A stretch of 64,000 nt of DNA. Origin: Rossellomorea aquimaris (lineage in GTDB: Bacteria > Bacillota > Bacilli > Bacillales > Bacillaceae_B). A model generated the notes under the pieces. It was not told where the DNA came from. It was given only the letters and a program-made list of their open reading frames with translations, and did no database searches. Position numbers and translations under genes: made by a program. Shown one piece after another: positions 16,322 to 24,068 of this stretch (the stretch's first letter is position 1; each line of letters opens with the position of its first letter). The stretch covers positions 62,001-126,000 of the forward strand of contig NZ_VTEX01000002.1 in assembly GCF_008180865.1 (NCBI RefSeq), read 5' to 3'.

Positions 16322-19300
16322 ATGATGAATGGATCTTCCATCACAAAGAAATCGGCTGTGATTGCACTATCCACTGGATTACTGTTATCCCCAGTGTCGA
16401 ACTACTCCATGCCAACAGCTACAGCTGAGGATTGGAAAGCAGAAACAGTTTTATCTTCCTTGACTGAAACACAAAGACAAGCCTTGCATCAACTGGAGGT
16501 AAATAACGCAGAGGGCCTCCAAGGATTTCAGTCGGGTGAATTGGCATCTGACGAAGAGATCTCCGTTATCGTTCAATTTGAATCCAAACCTGGACATGTG
16601 GCAGTATTGGAAGCGGCAGTACAAGGTAAATCAATAAAGAAAGCAGACGCCAAAGCCCAAGTGGAGAAAGAACATAAGATTTTTAAAGAAGATGTAGCAA
16701 AGCACCTATCTACAAGCCACTTAAAAGGGAAAAAGGTAGCGCCTAAAATCACCCAAACCTATAAAGAAGCGTATAACGGTGTTGCCATGACCCTTCCAGC
16801 TAATCAGGTAGAACAACTGCTTAAATCCGAAGCCGTTAAAGCTGTGTTTAAAAATCAGGCCTTTACGGTCGATCCCGTTAAAGAAGACCATCCAAATGAT
16901 GTTGAGAGAGAAATCACAACATCTGTTGAAAGCATCCCCTATTTAAATGTAGATGAACTACATAAGGAAGGAATAACAGGAGAGGGAATCAAAGTCGGTG
17001 TCATCGACACAGGTATTGACTATAACCATCCTGACCTTAAAGATGCTTACAAAGGTGGATATGACTTTGTTGACGATGATGCTGACCCAATGGAAGCAAC
17101 GTATGAAGATTGGGAGAGTACGAGTGAACCGGAGTTCAGTTATACTGGCAGTTCCTATTATACTTCTCATGGTACTCATGTATCCGGAACCATCGTAGGA
17201 CAAAACGAGAATGATAGTGAAGTATCCGTAGAGGGAGTTGCCCCAGATGCAGATCTTTATGTGTATCGCGTCCTAGGTCCATACGGAAGTGGTTACACAG
17301 AAGACGTCCTTGCCGGAATTGAAAAATCTGTGCAGGATGGAATGGATGTCATCAACCTTTCATTGGGTGCCAGTGTCAATGATCCATATTATCCTACAAG
17401 TACAGCCCTTAACTATGCCGTATTAAACGGTGTGACAGCCGTTGTTTCAGCAGGGAATGCAGGACCAAATGACTTTACCCTCGGCTCTCCGGGTACAGCT
17501 GCTTTAGCGCTAACAGTAGGAGCAAGTGATGTTCCTGTCTCGCAAACCACTTTTACCGGTGAAACGTCAGATGGATGGTCAGCGGAAATTGTGAGTATGG
17601 CAAGAGGGTTCGCACATTCCTTTGCCAGTTTAGAAGATCAAACATTAGAGTTGGTAGATGTGGGCCTTGGTTATGAAGAAGACTATGAGAATAAAAATGT
17701 TGAAGGAAAGATTGCCTTTGTTCAGCGAGGAAATTTCGCACTGAATGACAAAGTGAAATTGGCTAAGGAACATGGTGCCAAAGCTGTGATCATGTATAAC
17801 AATGCTGAAGGTCATGTAGGATATAATCTTGGTGAATCAACAAGTTATGTCCCAGCCTTCTCTATGACAATGGCTGCCGGGGAAGAATTAAAAGCTGCGA
17901 TCACCAGTGGAGCATCAAATTTCTCCTTTACAAACTTAGAAGAAAACGTGACTGAGGGTGACCATTTAGCGGATTTCAGTTCACGGGGCCCTGTTAATAA
18001 AAGCTATGATATGAAACCAGAAGTCGTAGCACCCGGAGTCAGCGTTCTGTCGACCTTCCCTTCCTATATGATCGATCCAGAAAAAACGGATGACTATCAG
18101 TATGCTTACTCGAGATTATCAGGTACCTCTATGGCTTCTCCTTTCACTGCGGGAGTTGCAGCTTTACTGTTAGGTGAGAATCCTGATCTTGAGCCTGCTG
18201 ATATTAAGACCATTCTCATGAACACTGCTGATTCATTAAATGGGGATTATAGCGTATTTGAAGTAGGTGCAGGAAGAGTGGATCCGTATCAAGCCCTTCA
18301 CAGTCAGACGAAGATTCAAATCAAAGATGAGACGTTGCTTCCTAGCGGGGAAGAACTGATCCCGATCGATAATCCGACAGGCGGACTGATTTTCGGTAAT
18401 CAGGTAGTGGCTGAAGGAGCTCACCTCCGCGTTCAAAAAAGCTTTGAAATCACCAACAATAGTGATGAAAAGAAAACGTTTGACATTCGTGTTATAGAAA
18501 ATGTACAGGAAGGCACCCTTAGCCTTAAAGAAAATGGAGTTCAAGTAACGACTGATAAGTCCATCAAGGTAAATGGAGGTAAGAAAAAGACCTCAAACCT
18601 ATTCCTGACGATGCCGAAAACCGCTGCGAAAGGGATATATGAAGGGTATGTGGTAGTTACAAACAGTCATGATCCATCAGAAAGTTATCGAGTGCCATTT
18701 AGTGTGAAGAGGACGGAAGAAGGCTTTAATACACTTGAATTATTATCACCTGCCTTTGCCCCTTCTCATTATACACATGGATATGATCCTTTCCGCTACC
18801 CATGGGCAATGGCTGAATTCAATCTGAGTTCACCGATGAAAAGTATGGACATTATCCTACAGGATGGGGAAACAGGGGAAGATTTGGGGCTGATTGGTAC
18901 ACTTGATCTGGAGAATGCCCTGATCGATAACAACTATTTATTAAGAGTATTCCAAGGAAGCTATTACGCATTTACAGGTGATCAGAAGAATCCGTTTTCA
19001 GAAGAAATGACCATCGCAAAACCTGGACACTATAAAATCAAATACGCGATGACAGATCCAAAAGGCAAGGTAAAAACAAAAACAGAGCATTTCTATATCG
19101 ATATTGAGGGTCCTACATTCAAGAGTTCCCTGGATGGTGAATCCCCGTTCCTTGAATATCAACCAGGTCAGGAAACGTATCCATTTGAGATTGAAATTAC
19201 AGATCCACTTATTGAAGATATGCAAGCAGCAGGAGTCGACGCAGATCAATCCAAAAACTTTATGATTTATTATTGGAATTCACCGTTCCCATCTTCCCCG

Positions 19301-20392
19301 CTTTATATGGATGAAAACGGTAAGTTTGTAGAAGAAATTGCGATGAATGAGAACGTGGAAGCTCTTAACTTTAGAATGAAGGGCTATGATATGGCAGGAA
19401 ACAATAGTGCGATGAAGAACTATTTCTTCATTAAAGAAGGTACACCGAATGCGTATCTGAAAACTGGGGCGAAAACTGTTAATACTGGTGAAGTCGTAAC
19501 AGCAACTTTAGCACTGGATAATGTTCAAGATGTAAAAGAAGCCACTTGGACATTTGAAGATCATTACGGACTTCAATCAGAAGTGATCGATGCCAAGTTA
19601 TCTGAGGCATATTCAGATATAGCCTCGTTGACACTTGATGGCAATCAGATCAGCGTTACGTTCAATGAACCTAATCAATCATTCGATCATAGCAAGATTG
19701 TTGATGTGCAAGTAAAGGTCCAAGATGAACGGTTCACCAAACAAGATGGGTTAGATCCAACTGTAACCATTACGAATTCAAACAATGCAACCATTGATCT
19801 CCTGCATGCGGGTGCTGAATTCGCTGTCAATCCGGGCTTTAACTCAATTACAGGTTATGTGAGCCCGGAAGGATTTGATGGTGGATCAGGCTTCAATGCC
19901 AAGAAAGATTGGACTAAAGCCGGCGCAACAATAGAATTCAAGAAATCAACCGGGGACGTCTTTACTCCATCCTCCATCAATGAAAATGGGGAGTACTCCA
20001 TTGGGAAACTCCCATTAAGCGAAGATCCATATGAAGTAAAAGTTCTGGTACCAGGCCACTTCTTGACCAAAAACACAGAAAGAATCGGTTATGAGTACAA
20101 TGGGGAGCTTTTTGGAAAGTATCAAAGAGCTACGAACCTTAAGCCTGTCGGGGGAGATGTCAACCAGGACAACGTCATCGATATCTATGACGCCATTGCC
20201 ATTCAGGATGCTTGGAATACAGACCATCGTGCAGCAGATATCAATTTTGATGGAACGGTCAACGCCAACGATATCAAATTTGTGCAGAAGAACTATTTAT
20301 TACAGAATGAACATGTTGAGGACGTACCTGCTCCAGTAGAGTCAGCAGATGGTAAAACACTTGATTCTATTTTGGAAGAACTGGGATTATAA
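16322..20392 (+). CDS. Secreted S8 serine protease (Vpr-like) with PA domain and C-terminal dockerin
   Basis: The protein is about 1356 residues from the ATG at 16322 (AGAGG six bases upstream; a TTG at 16286 is less likely). A signal peptide ends at PTATA-ED. An I9 pro-domain follows (ISVIVQFESKPGHVAVL). The S8 catalytic triad is visible: Asp near 228 (VGVIDTGIDYNHPDL), His near 282 (TSHGTHVSGT) and Ser near 602 (LSGTSMASPFTAG). A PA domain is inserted between His and Ser (~415-540). Beyond residue 650 come Ig/FnIII-like segments, a carboxypeptidase-regulatory-like domain (~1195-1270) and a type I dockerin (~1278-1326) with two calcium loops (DVNQDNVIDIYDA, DINFDGTVNANDI). A dockerin is odd without a visible cohesin partner. 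Confidence 0.93.
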   Translation: MMNGSSITKKSAVIALSTGLLLSPVSNYSMPTATAEDWKAETVLSSLTETQRQALHQLEVNNAEGLQGFQSGELASDEEISVIVQFESKPGHVAVLEAAVQGKSIKKADAKAQVEKEHKIFKEDVAKHLSTSHLKGKKVAPKITQTYKEAYNGVAMTLPANQVEQLLKSEAVKAVFKNQAFTVDPVKEDHPNDVEREITTSVESIPYLNVDELHKEGITGEGIKVGVIDTGIDYNHPDLKDAYKGGYDFVDDDADPMEATYEDWESTSEPEFSYTGSSYYTSHGTHVSGTIVGQNENDSEVSVEGVAPDADLYVYRVLGPYGSGYTEDVLAGIEKSVQDGMDVINLSLGASVNDPYYPTSTALNYAVLNGVTAVVSAGNAGPNDFTLGSPGTAALALTVGASDVPVSQTTFTGETSDGWSAEIVSMARGFAHSFASLEDQTLELVDVGLGYEEDYENKNVEGKIAFVQRGNFALNDKVKLAKEHGAKAVIMYNNAEGHVGYNLGESTSYVPAFSMTMAAGEELKAAITSGASNFSFTNLEENVTEGDHLADFSSRGPVNKSYDMKPEVVAPGVSVLSTFPSYMIDPEKTDDYQYAYSRLSGTSMASPFTAGVAALLLGENPDLEPADIKTILMNTADSLNGDYSVFEVGAGRVDPYQALHSQTKIQIKDETLLPSGEELIPIDNPTGGLIFGNQVVAEGAHLRVQKSFEITNNSDEKKTFDIRVIENVQEGTLSLKENGVQVTTDKSIKVNGGKKKTSNLFLTMPKTAAKGIYEGYVVVTNSHDPSESYRVPFSVKRTEEGFNTLELLSPAFAPSHYTHGYDPFRYPWAMAEFNLSSPMKSMDIILQDGETGEDLGLIGTLDLENALIDNNYLLRVFQGSYYAFTGDQKNPFSEEMTIAKPGHYKIKYAMTDPKGKVKTKTEHFYIDIEGPTFKSSLDGESPFLEYQPGQETYPFEIEITDPLIEDMQAAGVDADQSKNFMIYYWNSPFPSSPLYMDENGKFVEEIAMNENVEALNFRMKGYDMAGNNSAMKNYFFIKEGTPNAYLKTGAKTVNTGEVVTATLALDNVQDVKEATWTFEDHYGLQSEVIDAKLSEAYSDIASLTLDGNQISVTFNEPNQSFDHSKIVDVQVKVQDERFTKQDGLDPTVTITNSNNATIDLLHAGAEFAVNPGFNSITGYVSPEGFDGGSGFNAKKDWTKAGATIEFKKSTGDVFTPSSINENGEYSIGKLPLSEDPYEVKVLVPGHFLTKNTERIGYEYNGELFGKYQRATNLKPVGGDVNQDNVIDIYDAIAIQDAWNTDHRAADINFDGTVNANDIKFVQKNYLLQNEHVEDVPAPVESADGKTLDSILEELGL

Positions 20393-20410
20393 TACATTGA
20401 TGAAATAAAA

Positions 20411-20445
20411 GGAATGAACCTATCCGATAGGCTCATTCCTTTTTT
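20411..20445 (+). terminator. Terminator of the S8 protease
   Basis: GGAATGAACCTATC / GATAGGCTCATTCC with one internal mismatch and a minimal loop, followed by TTTTTTC. Confidence 0.9.
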
Positions 20446-20524
20446 CTTTATGAACTTTGACATAAGAATGGGTTCAACTTCCTCTCACCTCGAACATATA
20501 ATACCTCGAAAGGAGGGGAACAGA

Positions 20525-20710
20525 ATGGATCGTTTTATTCTTTTGTTAGTAGCGGGTATTCTATCCGGTTTCGCATTGTTGAAGGTTCCTTTAGCAGGTA
20601 CGTTCTTAGCAAGTGTATCCCCAGTAACGGACATCATAGGCGTTTTAGCTATTCTCATATTCTCACTTTTCCTTATCTATAAAGGCATCATGTCCATACT
20701 AGGGAAGTGA
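20525..20710 (+). CDS. Small two-helix membrane protein, function unknown
   Basis: The 61-residue protein starts at the ATG after AAAGGAGGGG, a strong site that fixes this start inside a longer open frame. It has two hydrophobic segments (residues ~4-22 and ~33-54) with few charges, and ends in a Lys. It is flanked by terminators on both sides, so it is an independent gene. I do not recognise a family. Confidence 0.7.
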   Translation: MDRFILLLVAGILSGFALLKVPLAGTFLASVSPVTDIIGVLAILIFSLFLIYKGIMSILGK

Positions 20711-20715
20711 TAATC

Positions 20716-20744
20716 AGACCCGGATTTATTCCGGGTCTTTTTTA
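20716..20744. terminator. Bidirectional terminator overlapping the NAT 3' end
   Basis: AGACCCGGA / TCCGGGTCT with loop TTTAT and then TTTTTT ends the small membrane gene. On the minus strand the last codons (Lys-Asp-Pro-Glu) and the TAA of the arylamine acetyltransferase lie inside the same hairpin. Confidence 0.8.
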
Positions 20745-21526
20745 GTATGCCGGAAACCAAACCAGGAATTCAGCAGTTCTATATAACTTTCAAGGTCTAT
20801 CTCCTTTTTCGTTAACTCTCCGTCCTTCCAGTGTGTAAAGGACGTATCCGTTAAGGTCACAGTCCCGTCATTCGTCCGTTTTGTCAGTAATGGATGTTTA
20901 TTAAAAGGGGAATCTGAATGGGTGGAAATAATTGTTTGGATATCATTCAATTGTGTGACATCCTTTATGGGATTTCCCGAATCAAAAGCATATCCTGTTC
21001 TCCAATCCGAATGCTTATGCTCTAATTTCATTTCAAAGATATAATCTCCATGTGGGCTGTCGAGCTCTTTAACTCTAAACTCCCCATTTGAAGAGACGAC
21101 CGCTTCTCCCGATAATGGTACTGGTTTTAACGGGAGATTCCCCCCAAAACCTGTATCGACCACATATGTTGTATCTTTATGAGAGACTAAAATGACCACA
21201 TGGGTCCTTCCTATCTTCTCGTACTGCTCTTTATCATGATTGTAAACAACTCCACGAACAAGAACCGCATCGAATTGATTTTCGATCAAAAATAAATAAA
21301 ACAATGAATTCAGTTCATAACATAGACCACCTTCGTTCTTTACAAGCATCTTATTCACTAGATTTCTTTTGGTAAGATTTGTGAATGTATTTCCAATAAC
21401 GCATAGATTTTCGAATGGGATGCTTTTAGCTGTCTCTTCTAAAATCGTATCCAGTTGGTGAAATGATATTTTCCCGGTGGTTGGATAATGTATTCTTTTG
21501 CGAAATAATGTATTTAGATCGGTGAT
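20726..21526 (-). CDS. Arylamine N-acetyltransferase with an apparent AUC start
   Basis: This enzyme transfers acetyl from acetyl-CoA to arylamines through a Cys-His-Asp triad. The first in-frame ATG/GTG-type start (21358) would remove the conserved N-terminus. Reading further upstream, 56 open codons restore it, including the family motif SIPFENLCV, back to a GGAGGG at 21533-21538. The codon at the ideal distance is ATC (21524-21526), followed by TDLNTLFRKRI. Counted from there, the protein is 266 residues with Cys69 (GLCYELN), His109 (RTHVVILV) and Asp124 (VVDTGFGG), which is canonical NAT numbering. Either a rare AUC start is used or a point change has disabled an intact gene. Confidence 0.8.
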   Translation of the reverse strand: MTDLNTLFRKRIHYPTTGKISFHQLDTILEETAKSIPFENLCVIGNTFTNLTKRNLVNKMLVKNEGGLCYELNSLFYLFLIENQFDAVLVRGVVYNHDKEQYEKIGRTHVVILVSHKDTTYVVDTGFGGNLPLKPVPLSGEAVVSSNGEFRVKELDSPHGDYIFEMKLEHKHSDWRTGYAFDSGNPIKDVTQLNDIQTIISTHSDSPFNKHPLLTKRTNDGTVTLTDTSFTHWKDGELTKKEIDLESYIELLNSWFGFRHTKKDPE

Positions 21527-21616
21527 GGTGAGCCCTCCATTTCTTAAGCGTCATTCTGCATTATGCTATATCTATATATTATTTACTCTATAAGAAAAAC
21601 AACCTGTATGCCACTG

Positions 21617-22570
21617 TCACAGTTGAATTCTCAACTTACCAGACTGGGCACGGGATACACAAGACAGAATCGAGCGATGGTCATTCCGTTCTTCCTCATT
21701 CAGAAAGGAATCAGCATGATCGACTTTTCCCTCTAACACTTTTAATTCACACGTCCCGCACCGGCCGGCCCGGCAGGAATAGGGTGCCTTGATCCCAGAC
21801 TCGAGAAGTGCCTCTAATAAAGTCTCTTTTTCTGAAACATGAACGATTTGACCATTCGTTAATTCCACTTTAAATCTTCTCCGTGTTAATGACTGTGGAG
21901 GAGTGAACCGTTCGTAATGAACACTCGATGAAGGATATCCGATTTCCAGGGCGCTTCTGGTAAACTTTTCGATAAATGAAGGGGGACCACAGAAGTAAAC
22001 GTGGGTTCCCACTCTGTGTTCCCAAAGACTTGCATCCGTTAATCTCTTTTCTTGTGAAAAATAAAAGTGAGTCTGCTCAGGATATGTTTCCGATAGAAAA
22101 GAGTAGAAAGGGCAAGCCTCTCTCGATTTCGCTGCATAATGGAGTTCGAAGGTCCGTCCCTCTTCCTTAAGTTCTGCCATCATGGACATGAAGGGGGTAA
22201 TGCCGATTCCAGCGGCATAGAATACATGGTGTTTTGCTTTGAAACTCAGTGGGAAATGGTTTTGTGGAAATCCCACCCGCAACGTGTCCCCCTCCTTCAT
22301 CCGTTCATGCCAGTAATAAGACCCTCCCTGTGACGATTTATTTAAACGGATGGCAATTTGATAGGCTGCCGATTGACCAGGTGGATTCGTTAAGGAATAC
22401 GATCTGGCAATGGTCTGCCCATCCAGCTCAACATATGTAGTGATATGGGATCCCCCGCTAAAATAAGGAAGGGCTTCGTGATGTTCATGGAAAAGCGTAA
22501 ACCTCTTGATGTAAGGGGTTTCCTGATGAATGGACCTGACTTGGACGGGGATCGTTTTATTAATATTCAC
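21617..22570 (-). CDS. Oxidoreductase: FNR-type flavin/NAD(P) domains fused to C-terminal 2Fe-2S ferredoxin
   Basis: The 317-residue phthalate-dioxygenase-reductase-like electron donor has, in order, a flavin domain (IARSYSLTNPPG near residue 55), an NAD(P)-binding domain (AAGIGITPFMSMMAEL; YFCGPPSFIEKF) and a plant-type ferredoxin with CRAGRCGTCELKV plus a final Cys in SILSCVSRA. It overlaps the DmmA-like gene by four bases (ATGA), so it is the third gene of the N-demethylase operon and should supply electrons to the haem-dependent subunit. Family members in dimethylamine monooxygenase clusters have the same layout. A 14-bp repeat core falls inside the coding region at 22149-22162. Confidence 0.88.
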   Translation of the reverse strand: MNINKTIPVQVRSIHQETPYIKRFTLFHEHHEALPYFSGGSHITTYVELDGQTIARSYSLTNPPGQSAAYQIAIRLNKSSQGGSYYWHERMKEGDTLRVGFPQNHFPLSFKAKHHVFYAAGIGITPFMSMMAELKEEGRTFELHYAAKSREACPFYSFLSETYPEQTHFYFSQEKRLTDASLWEHRVGTHVYFCGPPSFIEKFTRSALEIGYPSSSVHYERFTPPQSLTRRRFKVELTNGQIVHVSEKETLLEALLESGIKAPYSCRAGRCGTCELKVLEGKVDHADSFLNEEERNDHRSILSCVSRAQSGKLRIQL

Positions 22571-23055
22571 TTTCCATCACTCCCCGTTTCAAAGGTAGCA
22601 TAACCGAGGTATGACCCCCGTAATGGAGAGTAATGGTCGGAAACGGACAGCATTAAGTGACAATGGGAACAGGTCGTCGGGAGTTCACCCAATTTTCCCC
22701 TGTCAATCTTTGTTTTCTGATGGCATTTGCAACAGAAAACATCAATCATTCTGACACCGTGACCAATAAACTGCGTTTCCTCTTCAGAAAAACCACATTC
22801 CAGAGCCAGATGCTTGAAATCTTCCAGTTTACTCCAATCCATTGCTATGTAAAGTAAAGTGCCCATCTTCTGATCTCGCAACCATAGTGTGATATCTGTT
22901 TCTTCCTTTTCACCAAGATACACCACTTCAAAAGAGACATTTTCCTTCATCACTTTTTTAATGATGGGAGTCAGTCGTTCCAATCCCTTATTATCACCAC
23001 AAAATAAATACTTTCGTTTGCCCGTGACGAACGCTGGCTGCGTCCCGGTCTTCAT
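22567..23055 (-). CDS. Dimethylamine monooxygenase DmmA-like subunit
   Basis: The 162-residue protein has an N-terminal Rossmann-like part (KRKYLFCGDNKGLERL, YLGEKEETDITLWL) and a C-terminal zinc- or iron-binding ribbon with two CxxC pairs (FCCKCHQKT and TTCSHCHL). This matches the small subunit annotated as DmmA-like beside haem-dependent oxidative N-demethylases. Four-base ATGA overlaps link it to both neighbours, so the three proteins should be made together. Its exact role is not firmly established; assignment rests on layout and context. Confidence 0.75.
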   Translation of the reverse strand: MKTGTQPAFVTGKRKYLFCGDNKGLERLTPIIKKVMKENVSFEVVYLGEKEETDITLWLRDQKMGTLLYIAMDWSKLEDFKHLALECGFSEEETQFIGHGVRMIDVFCCKCHQKTKIDRGKLGELPTTCSHCHLMLSVSDHYSPLRGSYLGYATFETGSDGK

Positions 23056-23990
23056 TTCATCACCCGCTTCTTGTTCAAATACTCTATGACCACATCTTGA
23101 AATAAGGAAATCCCTTTGTAATCAGAGATATGTGAAGGAAGCTCCTGCAGGATCTGATAAAACTCTTCAGTCCATTCCGGGTTTCGAGTGAACTTTTCCA
23201 GTGAGAGGAGGTGGGTATGAATCGTGAACAGTAATCCATTCGAACCCGGTAAACGGAACAGTTTCTGTACCTCTACCCGCAAATGAACGAATTCACCCGC
23301 ATTTTCTCCCGTTACCAGACTTCTGTTCTTCCCCCACTGATCAAAGGTTTCAAGTGAAGTATCCAAGCGATTTCCCGCTATTAACGACCAATTCCTCCTG
23401 ACCCATGGGTCTCCTGCTTCCATACGCATTAAAAACGTCAGAATCCGCTGATCCAAGCCTTCTTCTTTAAAACCCGGAATCGGCTTATGAATCTCCTTAA
23501 AACTCATTCCTGTATTAAACGCAAGGGACCAATTAGCAGGAAAACAAAGCTGTCCCGCATCCAAATATAAATCCCCATCCCGCTGCATCATGAAAATCAG
23601 GTCTTCTTGCACATGTCGACCGATAAAATCGAGTGGTTCCATGGATAAAGTGGATGCATCCCCGAGTATAAAGGTTGTTTGTTCATTTAAAATGTGATTG
23701 TGGAACGTCCATTCCCCCTCATTTTTGTCAAGGGAAAACTGTTGAGGATAGTACGTAGTGAGATGTTGAATGACCAGCTCTGTTATCTCCCATTGAGCTT
23801 TCAAGGTATGCCGCTGGGACTGAAAGCACCGCTCAGGATGATGCATAAGCAGTTCCCGTTTAAGTTTGATTTCTTTTTGATAAGAGGATGTAACCTCGAC
23901 ACTACTCGGTTCATCCAAAGGAACCGAATTATTCGAATACCGATACACCTCCCCCTTAAAGGGATAAGGAAACGAATCCACATTCACCAT
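23052..23990 (-). CDS. Haem-dependent oxidative N-demethylase (DUF3445) subunit
   Basis: The protein is 312 residues from the ATG at 23988-23990 (AAGGGTGATT upstream; a GTG at 24008 is less likely). The DUF3445 signature is clear: LYLDAGQLCFPANWSLAFNTG, followed by IHKPIPGF, and later DPWVRRNWSL and FRLPGSNGLLFTIHT. Family members use haem and oxygen to remove methyl groups from secondary amines as formaldehyde. It is first in an operon with a DmmA-like subunit and a flavin/2Fe-2S reductase. The native amine is unknown; no methylamine or formaldehyde genes are adjacent. Confidence 0.85.
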   Translation of the reverse strand: MVNVDSFPYPFKGEVYRYSNNSVPLDEPSSVEVTSSYQKEIKLKRELLMHHPERCFQSQRHTLKAQWEITELVIQHLTTYYPQQFSLDKNEGEWTFHNHILNEQTTFILGDASTLSMEPLDFIGRHVQEDLIFMMQRDGDLYLDAGQLCFPANWSLAFNTGMSFKEIHKPIPGFKEEGLDQRILTFLMRMEAGDPWVRRNWSLIAGNRLDTSLETFDQWGKNRSLVTGENAGEFVHLRVEVQKLFRLPGSNGLLFTIHTHLLSLEKFTRNPEWTEEFYQILQELPSHISDYKGISLFQDVVIEYLNKKRVMK

Positions 23991-24038
23991 ACAATCACCC
24001 TTTTTCACAGAAAATTCTTACTTTTATTTTATCGCATG

Positions 24039-24068
24039 GAGGGACGGACCTCAAGAGGTCCGTCCCTC
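24039..24068. repeat. GAGGGACGGACC perfect inverted pair at the shc stop
   Basis: GAGGGACGGACCTC (24039-24052) and GAGGTCCGTCCCTC (24055-24068) are separated by two bases, giving a near-continuous hairpin. On the minus strand the shc stop TGA runs into the element (TGAGGGACGG), so the element begins inside the stop codon. It probably acts as a terminator or transcript end structure. Confidence 0.8.

Noticed and set aside
21358..21358. Use of the GTG/ATG near 21358 as the true start of the acetyltransferase.
   Set aside because: It would delete the conserved N-terminal region and has no ribosome site; the upstream frame restores canonical numbering of the catalytic residues.
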